The position numbers and the translations under genes were made by a program. Of a DNA stretch of 62,293 nt, positions 1-9,379 are shown in pieces (the stretch's first letter is position 1; each line of letters starts with the position of its first letter). The stretch is taken from contig JAQGMR010000009.1 of NCBI GenBank assembly GCA_028292265.1, forward strand, positions 1-62,293. Direction: 5' to 3'. This DNA is from Herminiimonas sp. Lineage in GTDB: Bacteria > Pseudomonadota > Gammaproteobacteria > Burkholderiales > Burkholderiaceae_D. Under the pieces are notes generated by a model. That model did not search any database, was not told the origin of the DNA, and worked only from the letters and a program-made list of their open reading frames with translations.

Positions 1-51
1 TTGCCGCCTGAGCCGGCGGCATAACGACAGGCGTTCAAGTCCTCCAGCTAT

Positions 52-270
52 TCAGGCCGGTTTGCTGGCCCGCCATGATTCAAGCAGCATTGCCGGCGCG
101 GGATCCAGCGTCGCAATATCGATGGACCGCAGCCGCTGGAAAATCATCATTGCATAGACGCTCGCGAGCGCGTTCACCTCTGGCGACAACGCACGTTCCT
201 CGCCAGTCGAGGGTCGTTGGCCGCGCCAGAAATTGATTGCGTCCTCAAGCTCTGTCAGTGTGAGTTCCAT
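52..270 (-). CDS. DUF3717 domain-containing protein
   Basis: The 72-residue product begins MELTLTELEDAINFWRGQ and continues with a conserved SPEVNALASVYAMMI segment. This is the signature of DUF3717, a short family found mainly in Burkholderiales. It has no signal peptide or membrane segment, so it is probably cytoplasmic. It is the last gene of the leftward series, 77 bases after the aminotransferase stop. A 6-bp GC-rich hairpin without a T tract lies just beyond it (about 3-20). No biochemical function is known for the family and none is assigned here. Confidence 0.8.
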   Translation of the reverse strand: MELTLTELEDAINFWRGQRPSTGEERALSPEVNALASVYAMMIFQRLRSIDIATLDPAPAMLLESWRASKPA

Positions 271-347
271 GCGCCATTCTCGGTTGGCCCGTCGCTACGG
301 CGTCGGCAATCATCGCTTCGTCATTCGAGGCTACTTGTGGGTCGCGA

Positions 348-1691
348 CTAATTTTTGTCGGTGAAGCCGCCTTCCGCAAAGAAGCCGTTAAGCCGTTCCA
401 CACCCGCTGCCAGCCGGTCAATCGAGTTGGCAAAGCACCAGCGAATATAGCCCTCTCCCTGCGGCCCGAACGCGCTGCCAGGAGCCAGCCCCAGACCCGC
501 CTTAGACACCAGGCGCTTGCACAACCCAAGCGTGTCGTGTTCGCCCGTGACGCCGAAAAACAGATACATCGCTCCGAGTGGGCGCGGCACCACCAACCCC
601 GCCTCGCGCAAGGGCGCGGCATTGAGGCTGTCGAACAAGAAATCGCGCGCCGCGCGATAACGTAAAAGGGTGTGTCCAAGCACTTCCTCGCCCTGCTCCA
701 GCGCCACGATGCCGGCCTGTTGGACGAACCCGGGCGCGCAGGACGTGTTGTACTCAAGCAGTTTCCCGAGGTCTGGCATCACAGCCGCCGGTGCGATAAC
801 CCAGCCGAGGCGCCAACCCGTCATCAACCATGTCTTTGAAAAGCTGTTGGCGCTGACCAGTCTGTCCTGCGCATCGGCGATGTCGAGGAACGAGGGCGCG
901 CATGGCAAGGCGCGTGTCGTCGCGGCTCGGCGCCGGTCACGGTTTACAACGGGTTCTGATTGCTGCGCAGTTGCCGCCTCGTGCGCTGATGCCGGTGCTG
1001 CCTCTGCAACCGTGTCCGGGTCGGGATAGACGAGCCGCTCATAGACGTCGTCAGACAGAATCCAGATGCCATGCTTGCGGCAATGCGCGAGCAGGATCTG
1101 CTGTTGTGCGGCCGTAATCACCCAGCCGGTCGGATTGTTTGGCGAGTTGATGAAGAGCGCTTTGGTGCCCGGTGTGAGCGCATCGAGCAGTCGTTGCAGG
1201 TCCAGTTCCCAGACGGCGGGATGGCCGCTATCCGCAGAACGCAATTGCAAGGAAACCTGCTCGACGTGGCCGCCGAGAATGCGTGGAATCTCGAGCAGGT
1301 TGGGCCACAGCGGCGTCACTGCCACGACGCGGTCGCCCGGGTTCACGATTAACTGGGCCAGCAGCATCAGCGCCGATACGCCAGATGACGTGACTGCAAC
1401 GCGATCGGCCCCGAGCGGCTGGTGCAGGCCCGTCGAGTAGGCTGCGATCGCTTCACGCAGTGCAGGAATGCCGAAATTCTGCGTGTAAAAGGTATCGCCG
1501 CGGGACAGCGCAAGCGATGCCGCTTCGCGGATGAATTCGGGCGTCACCTCGTCCGGTTCGCCAAACCAGAATGCGAGCACGTCTGGATTGCCCATGCCGG
1601 CATTGGCCACTTCGCGGATGCGCGAGGCCCCCAAGTCCTGTACGGCTTGCCGCGCGAGCGGCGCCGATCCAAAGGAATCGTTCAAAAGCAT
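348..1691 (-). CDS. PLP-dependent class I/II aminotransferase
   Basis: A 447-residue fold-type I aminotransferase. Visible landmarks are the substrate loop near residues 40-50 (FWFGEPDEVTP), the phosphate-binding area TSSGVSALM near 101, the INSPNNPTGW motif near 181, the cofactor aspartate and tyrosine in SDDVYERL (213-220), and the Schiff-base lysine in ANSFSKTWLMTGWRLGW (Lys about 286). Family members are usually near 390-410 residues. The excess here is an Ala/Arg-rich stretch at about 225-265 with no counterpart in typical relatives. The start overlaps the small membrane-protein gene upstream by 10 bases, suggesting translational coupling. The amino donor cannot be told from sequence. 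Confidence 0.9.
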   Translation of the reverse strand: MLLNDSFGSAPLARQAVQDLGASRIREVANAGMGNPDVLAFWFGEPDEVTPEFIREAASLALSRGDTFYTQNFGIPALREAIAAYSTGLHQPLGADRVAVTSSGVSALMLLAQLIVNPGDRVVAVTPLWPNLLEIPRILGGHVEQVSLQLRSADSGHPAVWELDLQRLLDALTPGTKALFINSPNNPTGWVITAAQQQILLAHCRKHGIWILSDDVYERLVYPDPDTVAEAAPASAHEAATAQQSEPVVNRDRRRAATTRALPCAPSFLDIADAQDRLVSANSFSKTWLMTGWRLGWVIAPAAVMPDLGKLLEYNTSCAPGFVQQAGIVALEQGEEVLGHTLLRYRAARDFLFDSLNAAPLREAGLVVPRPLGAMYLFFGVTGEHDTLGLCKRLVSKAGLGLAPGSAFGPQGEGYIRWCFANSIDRLAAGVERLNGFFAEGGFTDKN

Positions 1692-1864
1692 AAGGTGATG
1701 CGGTTGGCTAGGTCAAAAACGAAGGAAGGACGCAGGTAGGCCAGAAACGCCAGCGTCAGGACGGCAGCGGCAGCGCCGCGCAGCAGCCAGCGCTGCACCG
1801 CCTGCGAAGGTCGGAATCGGTGACCGTGCCCTGAAGGCGAGCGCTCGCTAGTGGGACTGTTCAT
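1682..1864 (-). CDS. small single-pass membrane protein
   Basis: A 60-residue product. The internal ATG at 1864 is preferred over the longer reading from 1933 because the longer form would overlap the MFS gene. The N-terminus is hydrophilic (MNSPTSERSPSGHGHRF), followed by one hydrophobic helix (about residues 27-45) and a tail AYLRPSFVFDLANRITLCF. The protein has no recognisable catalytic motif. It lies 28 bases after the MFS transporter gene and overlaps the aminotransferase start, so it is probably co-transcribed with both. It is supported as a gene by this tight fit and by its plausible membrane topology. Its function is unknown. Confidence 0.6.
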   Translation of the reverse strand: MNSPTSERSPSGHGHRFRPSQAVQRWLLRGAAAAVLTLAFLAYLRPSFVFDLANRITLCF

Positions 1865-1892
1865 CGTTGCTGCTCGGTGGTCGTGACTTTCA

Positions 1893-3110
1893 TCAGGCAG
1901 GCACTGCAAGCGGACGCGAGATCGCCTTTTCATTAATGGGCAGGTTGATCAGTGCCGCGAATATGCCTAACGCAAGCGTAATCATCCATACCGTATTGTA
2001 GTTCCCCTGTTTGGTGTAGAGATAGCCGCCAAGCCAGACCCCCAGGAAGCTGCCGACCTGATGCGAAAAGAAAACGAAGCCGGACAGCATCGACAAGTAC
2101 TTGACGCCGAAGATGCCGGCCACGACGCCATTGGTCAGCGGCACGGTCGAGAGCCACAACAGCCCCAGCGCAGCTGCGAAGATGTACACGGAGAGCGGCG
2201 AGAGCGGCGCCGCCAGGAACACGGCGATAACCACCACGCGGCTGAAGTAGATGCCTGACAGCAGGTAGCGCTTGGGGTAGCGGCCACCGAGTTTGCCGGC
2301 GTAGTAGGAGCCGAATATGTTGAACAACCCGATCAGCGCGAGTGCGACGACTGCAACCCCCGGGTCGAGGATGCCCTTGTCACGCAAGTAGGCCGGCATG
2401 TGAACGCCGATGAACACCAACTGGAAGCCGCACACGAAATAGCCGGCGACGAGCAACAGGAAGGGACGGTGCGCAAAGGCTTCGCGCGTCGCTTCAAGAA
2501 TGCTTTGTTGCGGCCCAGTGCCCTTGACAGCGACCGGCTCCCGCAGGAAGACGACCATGGGCACCATGACCAGCACAACCAGGAAAGCGAGCACGTAGAA
2601 CGCGCCCTGCCAGCCAACAGAGGCAATCAGGCGCTGCTCCACCGGCATCATGAGGAACTGACCGAAGGAACTGGCGGCGCCGGAAATGCCGAAGGCCCAG
2701 GAGCGTTTCGATTCCGGCGCGGTGCGTCCGATGATGCCGCTGACGGCGCCGAACGCAGTGCATGCCAACGCAGCGCCAATCAGGATACCGGTGCCTACGA
2801 CAAAGAGCGTGGGTTGATCGACCAGCGCCATCCACAGCAATCCGGCCATGTAGAAAAATGCGCCGGCCAGCACCACCCGCGCAGTGCCGAAACGGTCGCA
2901 CGCCATGCCAGCGAAGGGACCGAAAACTCCCCACAGCAAGTTTTGCAGCGCAAGCGCCAGGGAATAGGTTTCCCGCGTCCAGTTGTGAGCCTGGGAAATC
3001 GGCTGAAGCCAGAAGCCGAATCCGTGGCGAACGCCCATGGCCAGCGTCAGGACGAGCCCGCTCGCGATCAGTACGGTTTTCAGGTCGGGGTGTCGCGAGA
3101 CGTTGAACAT
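1893..3110 (-). CDS. MFS transporter, OFA/monocarboxylate-like
   Basis: A product of about 405 residues with roughly twelve hydrophobic segments, typical of the major facilitator superfamily. The ATG at 3110 (MFNVSRHPDLKTVLIASG) is chosen over an upstream start because the first membrane helix begins only then and the extra N-terminus is basic and uncharacteristic. The loop after helix 2 carries the MFS motif A-like segment GMACDRFGTARVV. The general layout recalls the oxalate/formate antiporter-like and monocarboxylate carriers, but the substrate is unknown. It follows the alpha/beta hydrolase gene by 162 bases on the same strand. Confidence 0.85.
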   Translation of the reverse strand: MFNVSRHPDLKTVLIASGLVLTLAMGVRHGFGFWLQPISQAHNWTRETYSLALALQNLLWGVFGPFAGMACDRFGTARVVLAGAFFYMAGLLWMALVDQPTLFVVGTGILIGAALACTAFGAVSGIIGRTAPESKRSWAFGISGAASSFGQFLMMPVEQRLIASVGWQGAFYVLAFLVVLVMVPMVVFLREPVAVKGTGPQQSILEATREAFAHRPFLLLVAGYFVCGFQLVFIGVHMPAYLRDKGILDPGVAVVALALIGLFNIFGSYYAGKLGGRYPKRYLLSGIYFSRVVVIAVFLAAPLSPLSVYIFAAALGLLWLSTVPLTNGVVAGIFGVKYLSMLSGFVFFSHQVGSFLGVWLGGYLYTKQGNYNTVWMITLALGIFAALINLPINEKAISRPLAVPA

Positions 3111-3272
3111 GATTTGAGGGGGTGCAAAGAACGAAGGTCGAGTGTAGCGCAAAGGGCGTTTCAGGGTGGCGTGCGGCACGGCGCCATCTGGCAAGCATGG
3201 TGGTGCCGGAGCCAGAAAAAAGCGGCGGGTCCGGTGAACTACCGGCACATCCACTGCAACCCAACGCCAGCC

Positions 3273-4118
3273 TTACGCCGCAAGAAAATCGCGAACCAAT
3301 TCGAACTGGTCAGGAACGTTCAGGCAGGGTGCATGGCCGCAACCCGGTATCACAACCAAGCGCGCCTTCGGCCCCCGCTCGGTCATGGCCTGCGCTGTGT
3401 GCACAGACAGCAGGTCGGAACTTTCGCCCCGCAACAGCAGCGTGGGCATGTCTAGCGTGTCGAACGCATCCCAGATTTCATAGTCAACCGGATGAACGGT
3501 AAATTGCCGCACCATGGCCGGATCGTAATGTGGCGTGATCCGTCCGTCGGGAAGCCGGCGTACAGAAGTCTCGGCCATCCGGCGCCATTGGGCATCGGAC
3601 TGCCAGCCGTAGGGCTTGTACACCGTCCGCAGGTAGTCTTCGAACTCGGTCACCGTGTCGAATTGCGCTGGATTACCCGCATACGACTTGATACGCTCAA
3701 TCGCCGCATAAACCGGCTCTGCGCCGATGTCGTTCAAAACCAGGTGACTGATGCGTCCGCGCAGGGTGCTGGCCGCCGCCCGGATGCCGATGGCGCCGCC
3801 CATTGATGTGCCCACCCAGCGCACATGCTCGAAGCCGGATTGCTCGACCAGGGAGTGCGCCAGTCTCGCGTAAAACGCCAGGCAGTATTCTTCGTCCGGA
3901 ACCGGGCTCCACTGCGACAGACCGCGCCCGATCGTGTCGGGACAAATAATGTGATACGTGTCGGCGAGCGCTGCGGCGAGGTCGTCGAAATCGCGGCAAG
4001 TCCGCGCCAGGCCATGCCAGAGGATGAGTGGTGGCGCGTCGGCCGCACCCCATTCCATAAAGTGGATTTCGCGCTCACAGCAGCGCATGTAGCGGGAAAC
4101 GGGAAGACTGGTTTGCAT
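3273..4118 (-). CDS. alpha/beta-fold hydrolase
   Basis: A 281-residue single-domain hydrolase. The oxyanion HG motif is in LILWHGLARTCRDF, the nucleophile elbow is GTSMGG (Ser about 105), the acid is probably in RGESSDLLS and the histidine in PGCGHAPCLN near the C-terminus. These give a complete Ser-Asp-His triad. There is no signal peptide, so it should act in the cytoplasm. A GGAG element precedes the ATG. It directly follows the HAAT transporter permease on the same strand (43-base gap), which suggests it processes the imported compound, perhaps an ester or amide. The substrate is not inferable. Confidence 0.87.
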   Translation of the reverse strand: MQTSLPVSRYMRCCEREIHFMEWGAADAPPLILWHGLARTCRDFDDLAAALADTYHIICPDTIGRGLSQWSPVPDEEYCLAFYARLAHSLVEQSGFEHVRWVGTSMGGAIGIRAAASTLRGRISHLVLNDIGAEPVYAAIERIKSYAGNPAQFDTVTEFEDYLRTVYKPYGWQSDAQWRRMAETSVRRLPDGRITPHYDPAMVRQFTVHPVDYEIWDAFDTLDMPTLLLRGESSDLLSVHTAQAMTERGPKARLVVIPGCGHAPCLNVPDQFELVRDFLAA

Positions 4119-4161
4119 CGGGCACTCCCGGCGGCTAATTGGTCGCTACTTTCACTGCGTG

Positions 4162-5220
4162 TTACCTGCCCTTGCGCAACCGTCCGACAATGCCAGTCGG
4201 GAAAAAGTACACCGACAACACAAACAGCACGCCCAGCCAGAGCAGCCAGCGGTCCGGCGACAAGAGCGCGGAAAGCCATGGCAGATTCTGGGTCGCATTG
4301 GCGCCGACAGCCATGAAGTCTTGCAGGTAGCTTTGCGCAAGGATGAAAATCGTCGCGCCGCAGACCGCGCCATAAAGGGTGCCCATGCCGCCGATCACCA
4401 CGATCAGGAGAATGTCGATCATGATTTCGAATGAGAGCGAGGTGTCGGCGCCGTTGTAGCGTAGCCAGAGCGCAAGCAGTGCGCCGGCCAGCGTGGCAAA
4501 CACGGCAGCCAGCACATTGGAGAGAGTGCGGAAAACCACGGTTCGGTAGCCTATGGCTTCGGCCCGAAAATCATTCTCACGGATCGCCTGCAGTACGCGT
4601 CCGAACGGAGAATTAACGATGCGCAGCATGGCGAGGAACAACACAACAGCGCAGACAAATACGATGTAATAGATCAGCAGCTTGCCGTCGAGCGAGGCGC
4701 CAAGGAATGGGTCTTCGCTGAAGCTGAATCCCGGCGACAGGATTTCCGGTAGCTTGAAATTCAAGCCATCTTCACCACCGGTAAAGTCCGACAGTTGTGA
4801 AGCCAGCGTCTGGAACGCCGACGCCACCGCAAGCGTAATCATGGCGTAAAAGATCGCCCGCACTCGCAGCGAAAACAGGCCGATTACAAGCGACAGGACC
4901 AGCGATAGCGCGACTGCGGCAAGCAGGCCGATGGCGAGCGCGCCCCAGGTCGGCCCTATGCGCGTGCTTGCGATTGCGATGCCATAGGCGCCAATGCCAA
5001 AGAACATGGTGTGCGCGAATGACACGATGCCGGTGTAGCCCAGCAGAAGGTCGTAACTGGCGACCAAGACGACGAAGACCAGGATTTTCGCGGCGACGTT
5101 GAGCGCCTTGGCGCCCGGGAACAGGAACGGTGCGAAAGCCAGGCCGAGAAGAATGGCGACCAGGATCGCGAGCAGCAACCGGCTTTTCGGCAGGTCATGG
5201 GAAAGAAGGCGCGTGATCAC
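4162..5220 (-). CDS. branched-chain amino acid-type ABC transporter permease (LivM family)
   Basis: A 352-residue integral membrane protein with about nine to ten hydrophobic helices. The LivM-type core segment YDLLLGYTGIVSFAHTMFFG is present near residues 55-75, and GGMGTLYGAVCGA occurs near the C-terminal third. It is one of the two permeases of the HAAT importer encoded at 4.2-9.2 kb. The start is a GTG at 5220 without a clear Shine-Dalgarno, 33 bases after the LivH-type gene, so translation is probably coupled. Substrate class is amino acids, amides or related solutes by family. The actual ligand is set by the binding protein. Confidence 0.93.
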   Translation of the reverse strand: MITRLLSHDLPKSRLLLAILVAILLGLAFAPFLFPGAKALNVAAKILVFVVLVASYDLLLGYTGIVSFAHTMFFGIGAYGIAIASTRIGPTWGALAIGLLAAVALSLVLSLVIGLFSLRVRAIFYAMITLAVASAFQTLASQLSDFTGGEDGLNFKLPEILSPGFSFSEDPFLGASLDGKLLIYYIVFVCAVVLFLAMLRIVNSPFGRVLQAIRENDFRAEAIGYRTVVFRTLSNVLAAVFATLAGALLALWLRYNGADTSLSFEIMIDILLIVVIGGMGTLYGAVCGATIFILAQSYLQDFMAVGANATQNLPWLSALLSPDRWLLWLGVLFVLSVYFFPTGIVGRLRKGR

Positions 5221-5253
5221 CGGGTTGTCCCCTGTTGTCTGTTCAATGTCATG

Positions 5254-6303
5254 TCACCGGTTCGTGACGGGATAAAGCCCCTGCGGCCGCCAGAGCAAAA
5301 TACCGGCCATCAGGATGATGTTGGAGAAGAGAGCAACTTTCGGGGCAAGGAAACCGGTGTAGTTGGCCAGCAGGCCCACCAGCATTGCGCCCAGAAAGCA
5401 GCCGCCGGTTGAGCCGAGGCCGCCAATAATGATGACAATGAAAATCAGGACGTTTACCCGTGCGCCCATTTGCGGGACCACGCCCTGCTGGTATAGCCCC
5501 CACATCACGCCGCCGAGCCCAGCGAGAGCAGAACCCGTGACGAACACGCCGACGAATAACTGGCGAATGCGGTAACCCAGGCTTTCGACCATCTCGCGGT
5601 CCTGCACACCAGCACGGATCAGCAGGCCGAGCTTGGTGCGGTTCAACACCAACAGCATGATGCCAAAGACAAGCAAGCCGACGACCACCGCCAGTATGCG
5701 GTAACGCTCGATTGCCGCATCCCCAAACAGCACTGCGCCGCGCAGACCCGCCGGCACTTCCAGTGCGATCATTTGTGGACCCCAAATCATCTTGATACAT
5801 TCTTCGCCAACCACCATGCCGCCCATGGTGATGAGGATCTGCATCAAGTGGTTTCCATACACGCGCCGGATCAGCAGCCGCTCGAAGAACCAGCCCAGTA
5901 TGCCGGCCGCCACCATCGCCGCCAGCATCGCGAGCAGGATCGCTGCAAGGTTCAACCCGAGGCTGTCCGCGGTGGTCCAGCCTGGGAGCAGCCCGAGCAC
6001 AGAGAGCGCGACGAAGGCACCGAGCGCAATGAAAACGCCATGGCCAAAATTAAGGACATCCATCAGCCCGAAGATCAACGTCAGGCCGGAAGCGATAATA
6101 AAAATGATCATGCCCATCGCGAGGCCGGCGGCGGTGAGAGTGATCCAGGTAGGCGCTGATCCCACCAGCGGAAACGCCACAATGGCCAACGCCGGCAACA
6201 GTAGCAACGGCTTCCAGTCGATCTGGCTGCGCGGTGCAAGGGCTGGTGCCGCTGGTGCAGGCGGTGTGACCGGTGCGGCTGTCGAAGTGGGGGTTGCGCT
6301 CAT
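5254..6303 (-). CDS. branched-chain amino acid-type ABC transporter permease (LivH family)
   Basis: A 349-residue permease. An unusual Ala/Pro/Thr-rich N-terminal extension of about 25 residues precedes the first helices. The hallmark LIFGLMDVLNFGHGVFIALG lies near residue 80, and IGGLGSTGGCFLGAMLVG lies near the end; both are typical of LivH-type HAAT subunits. It pairs with the LivM-type permease encoded next. It lies 69 bases after the second ATPase gene in the same operon. The extension is hydrophilic and probably cytoplasmic; no role is known. Confidence 0.93.
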   Translation of the reverse strand: MSATPTSTAAPVTPPAPAAPALAPRSQIDWKPLLLLPALAIVAFPLVGSAPTWITLTAAGLAMGMIIFIIASGLTLIFGLMDVLNFGHGVFIALGAFVALSVLGLLPGWTTADSLGLNLAAILLAMLAAMVAAGILGWFFERLLIRRVYGNHLMQILITMGGMVVGEECIKMIWGPQMIALEVPAGLRGAVLFGDAAIERYRILAVVVGLLVFGIMLLVLNRTKLGLLIRAGVQDREMVESLGYRIRQLFVGVFVTGSALAGLGGVMWGLYQQGVVPQMGARVNVLIFIVIIIGGLGSTGGCFLGAMLVGLLANYTGFLAPKVALFSNIILMAGILLWRPQGLYPVTNR

Positions 6304-6372
6304 GTTTGTCTCACTATCAAAGACCGCGGCTGCAGCGATGCTGCTGGCGGCGGTAACAGTTCAGCGACGGCC

Positions 6373-7110
6373 TCATTGATGCGCGCCAAGCGAGAGGCCG
6401 AGCAGGCGCGACTGCAATGACTCGTCTTCGGCAAGCTCCGCCATGGCGCCACGGTGAACGATCTTGCCGTCGTCCATCACGGCCACGGTGTCGCCAAGCT
6501 GTTTCGCGAAATTGAAATTTTGCTCGACCAGAAGGATCGTGGTGTCCGTTTGCTTCAGTTCGCGGAAGGCGGAAATCATGTTGGCGATGATGGCGGGCGC
6601 CAGGCCCTTGCTCGGCTCGTCAATCAGGATCAGCTTTCGCGGCTCGACGATGGCGCGCGAGACCGCAAGCATCTGCTTCTGCCCGCCGGACAGCTTGCCG
6701 GCCGGATGCATCCAGAATGTCTTCATGGCGGGAAACAGGCCGAAGATCCAGTCGAGCCGTTTCGCGTCAATGTCCTCAGCCTTGTTGGCGCCGCGGGCAG
6801 CAAGCACCATGTTGTCGCGCACGCTCAGGTCGGAGAAAATTCCCATGTTCTCGGGCACGTAGGCGACGCCTGCTTGCGCAATGTCGGGCGTGCTGTTCTT
6901 TGTGACGTCCTGTCCATCAAACTCAATGGTGCCGGCGGAAGCGTGCCACAAGCCCATGATGGTCCGCAGCGTCGTCGTCTTGCCGGCGCCGTTACGGCCG
7001 AGCAGCATGGTCAACTGACCACGCGGCACGTCAAGGTCGACCCCGTGCAGTATGTGATAGGCACCGATATGCGTATGGACGCCAGTCAGCTTCAGTAGCG
7101 GCGCTGTCAT
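6373..7110 (-). CDS. ABC transporter ATP-binding protein (LivF family)
   Basis: A 245-residue ATPase with Walker A GRNGAGKTTT (about residue 38), signature LSGGQKQM, and Walker B LILIDEPSKGLAP, followed by the H-loop region LVEQNFNFA. Length and motif order fit LivF, the smaller of the paired HAAT ATPases. Its ATG overlaps the stop of the LivG-type gene by four bases (ATGA), so the two are translationally coupled. It acts at the inner face of the membrane with the LivH/LivM-type permeases encoded downstream. Confidence 0.94.
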   Translation of the reverse strand: MTAPLLKLTGVHTHIGAYHILHGVDLDVPRGQLTMLLGRNGAGKTTTLRTIMGLWHASAGTIEFDGQDVTKNSTPDIAQAGVAYVPENMGIFSDLSVRDNMVLAARGANKAEDIDAKRLDWIFGLFPAMKTFWMHPAGKLSGGQKQMLAVSRAIVEPRKLILIDEPSKGLAPAIIANMISAFRELKQTDTTILLVEQNFNFAKQLGDTVAVMDDGKIVHRGAMAELAEDESLQSRLLGLSLGAHQ

Positions 7111-7916
7111 GCGGCTTCTCCCACCGGTGCCTGTCCAAGATAGGCTTGCTGGACGACTGGCGAAGCAATCACGGTCTCTGGATCGCCGTCGGCCATTAAT
7201 GTGCCGTTGTGCAGAACAATGATGCGGTCCGCGAGTTCACGCACCACATCCATCTTGTGTTCCACCAGCAGAATGGTTTTCTCGCGATCCTTTTTCAGCG
7301 CGCGAATGAGGTCCAGGATGACCGGCACTTCATCGACGCTCATGCCGGCTGTCGGTTCATCGAACATATAGACGTCAGGGTCGAGTGCCATCAGCATGCC
7401 CACTTCCAGCTTGCGCTGGTCGCCGTGCGAGAGTGCCGAAGCCTGGACCTCGTGACGTGCGCCGAGTGCCACCGCATCCAGCACTTCTGCGGCCCGCGCC
7501 GACAGGTCGTGGTGGTGACTCCAGACGTTCCACAGATCGAGCCCCAGCTTCTTGCGCGACTGCAGGGCGAGTCGAACGTTCTCCATCACGGACAGGCGCG
7601 GAAACAGGCTGGTCAGCTGGAATGCTCGCCCGAGGCCGGCGTGGGTTCGCGCCGATACAGAGAGGCTGGTAATGTCGCGCCCGGCAAGCAGCACCTGGCC
7701 CGCGCTCGGCCTCAACTGGCCTGAAATCAGATTGAAATAGGTGGTTTTGCCGGCGCCGTTGGGCCCCACGATCGCGGTCAGCGTGCCGGCCTGAAAGGCG
7801 CACGACACGGCGTTCACGGCAACGTGTCCCCCGAACCGGATGGTGAGCTCCCGGGTTTCCAGGGAAGGAACGAGGTGCGCCGCGGCAGGCGGCGAATCCA
7901 GGGTGTGCAAAGGCAT
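7107..7916 (-). CDS. ABC transporter ATP-binding protein (LivG family)
   Basis: A 269-residue ATPase with Walker A GPNGAGKTTYFN, the LivG-type lead-in VNAVSCAFQAGTLTAIVGPN, signature region ALSHGDQRKLEVGMLMA and Walker B VYMFDEPTAGMS. The signature reads LSHGDQ rather than LSGGQ, a common LivG variation. About 20 extra residues precede the ABC domain. It follows the binding-protein gene after 95 bases and overlaps the LivF-type gene. It forms the heteromeric ATPase of the HAAT importer. Confidence 0.94.
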   Translation of the reverse strand: MPLHTLDSPPAAAHLVPSLETRELTIRFGGHVAVNAVSCAFQAGTLTAIVGPNGAGKTTYFNLISGQLRPSAGQVLLAGRDITSLSVSARTHAGLGRAFQLTSLFPRLSVMENVRLALQSRKKLGLDLWNVWSHHHDLSARAAEVLDAVALGARHEVQASALSHGDQRKLEVGMLMALDPDVYMFDEPTAGMSVDEVPVILDLIRALKKDREKTILLVEHKMDVVRELADRIIVLHNGTLMADGDPETVIASPVVQQAYLGQAPVGEAA

Positions 7917-8011
7917 TGACGCCCTCCGCGATATTGATGGTTGCAGCGTGGTGACCGCTCTCCGATGCCGATGCCGGTAGCGGAGAGCCGAAAGCGTAGA
8001 AGTTGCGTGAA

Positions 8012-9187
8012 CTAGCGCTTGTTCTTGATTGGGATGTCCATCTCGCTAATGCCGATTTCATGCACAAGTTCGGGTACGCCCCACTGGAATGCCGGGTCGA
8101 CCTTGATCTTGAAGTGATACATCGATTGCAAGGCCTGATGATCTTCCTTGCGGAAAGTCATTTTGCCCTTGGGCGTCTCGAAGCTCATGCCTTCCATGGT
8201 CGAGATCAGCTTCTCGGTGTTGGTGTTGCCGCCGGTCTTCTTGAGGGCTTCCACCAGCGCTATGCCAGCTGACATGCCACCGGCGGTGAAGAAGTCCGGC
8301 GGTGTCTTGAAGCGCTTGTAGTGCTCCGCAACCAGCCACGTATTGGCGGGATTTTTAGGAATGCCGAAGTAGTAGTACGTCGCGCCTTCCATGCCGGGGA
8401 AGTTCTTGTAGGCCACCATCGCGGGAAGGATATTGCCGCCGCTGGCCACTTCAATGCCGTAGCGCTTGGGGTCAAGATCAGCGAGCTTGCCGATCGGCGA
8501 TGCGCCGGCCCAGATCACGAAAATAACCTTGCGGCCCGGCTTGCCCTTGAGCGAGTCAAACAGATGCTGCGCACCGGCGGTAAAGTCGGTTGTGTTCGCA
8601 GGCAGGTATTCTTCGTGAACGATCTTGGCATGCTTCAAGGCGTCCTTGAAGGCCTTCACGCCGTCGCGGCCGAAGGCATAGTCCTGCGCCAGCATGGCGA
8701 CTGAGACGCCCTCCTTGTCCATTGCTACGGCGTTGGAGATGGCGTCCTGTGAGGAGTTGCGGCCAGTGCGGAATATATAGCGGTTCCATTTGCTGCCGGT
8801 GATGTCGTCGGCGACCGCCGGCTCGACCAGCAGGATCTTCTTGTATTCCTCAGCGACCGGAAGCATCGCAAGCGCGACGCCGGAGCTTGTGGGACCAACC
8901 GCGATGTCGGCCTTGTCGTCCGCGAAAGCCGCGGCCAGTTGAGACTTGCCCACATCCGGCTTGCCCTGGTTGTCTTTCTCGATCACGACCAGCTTGTTGC
9001 CATTGACCTGCATCGTGCCACCGGTGGCATAGTCCAGGCCCATCATCAGACCGACCTGGGTCTGCTTGGCATACGCTTCCAGCGGACCGGTCTTGTCATA
9101 GACGTGGGCAATCTTGATGTCCTTTGCCTGCAGCGCGCCCGCGCATAGCAGCATGGCAGCGGCGGCCAGCAATTGATGTCGGTTCAT
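8012..9187 (-). CDS. HAAT-type ABC transporter substrate-binding protein
   Basis: A 391-residue periplasmic binding protein with a clear signal peptide (MNRHQLLAAAAMLLCAGALQA, cleavage expected after ALQA). It has a type I periplasmic fold of the Leu/Ile/Val-binding kind: IKIAHVYDKTGPLEAYAKQT at the N-lobe, VGPTSSGVALAM, and YAFGRDGVKAFKDAL. A strong AAAGGAGA ribosome site precedes the ATG. It is the promoter-proximal gene of the importer. The divergent region before the ada-like gene holds an 8-bp palindrome GTTGCAAC at 9235-9242, a possible operator. Family members bind amino acids, amides, urea or aromatic acids; the ligand here is unknown. Confidence 0.92.
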   Translation of the reverse strand: MNRHQLLAAAAMLLCAGALQAKDIKIAHVYDKTGPLEAYAKQTQVGLMMGLDYATGGTMQVNGNKLVVIEKDNQGKPDVGKSQLAAAFADDKADIAVGPTSSGVALAMLPVAEEYKKILLVEPAVADDITGSKWNRYIFRTGRNSSQDAISNAVAMDKEGVSVAMLAQDYAFGRDGVKAFKDALKHAKIVHEEYLPANTTDFTAGAQHLFDSLKGKPGRKVIFVIWAGASPIGKLADLDPKRYGIEVASGGNILPAMVAYKNFPGMEGATYYYFGIPKNPANTWLVAEHYKRFKTPPDFFTAGGMSAGIALVEALKKTGGNTNTEKLISTMEGMSFETPKGKMTFRKEDHQALQSMYHFKIKVDPAFQWGVPELVHEIGISEMDIPIKNKR

Positions 9188-9379
9188 GGCGATCTCCTTT
9201 GTGTCTCGTTAGAGTTGTTGATCTGGTCGCAATTGTTGCAACAGCGCAGATTACAACAAAGGCCCCTGTTTGGGTAAGGTAGTAGAACTACGGGCCAAAA
9301 AATTGACCGCTACTTCGGTCCAATCGCGTGTCCGAAAACGGCTGGACCAGCTGCCCGACCAGCGCGTATAACAAAAGCC

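Noticed and set aside
1..51. GCCGCC/GGCGGC hairpin at the window start as a terminator
   Set aside because: A perfect 6-bp stem is present, but there is no T tract on either strand, so termination is not supported.
2400..3455. 351-residue plus-strand open frame opposite the MFS transporter
   Set aside because: Its composition (rich in Gln, Arg, His and Glu) is that of a reversed hydrophobic gene, and the MFS reading is clearly real.
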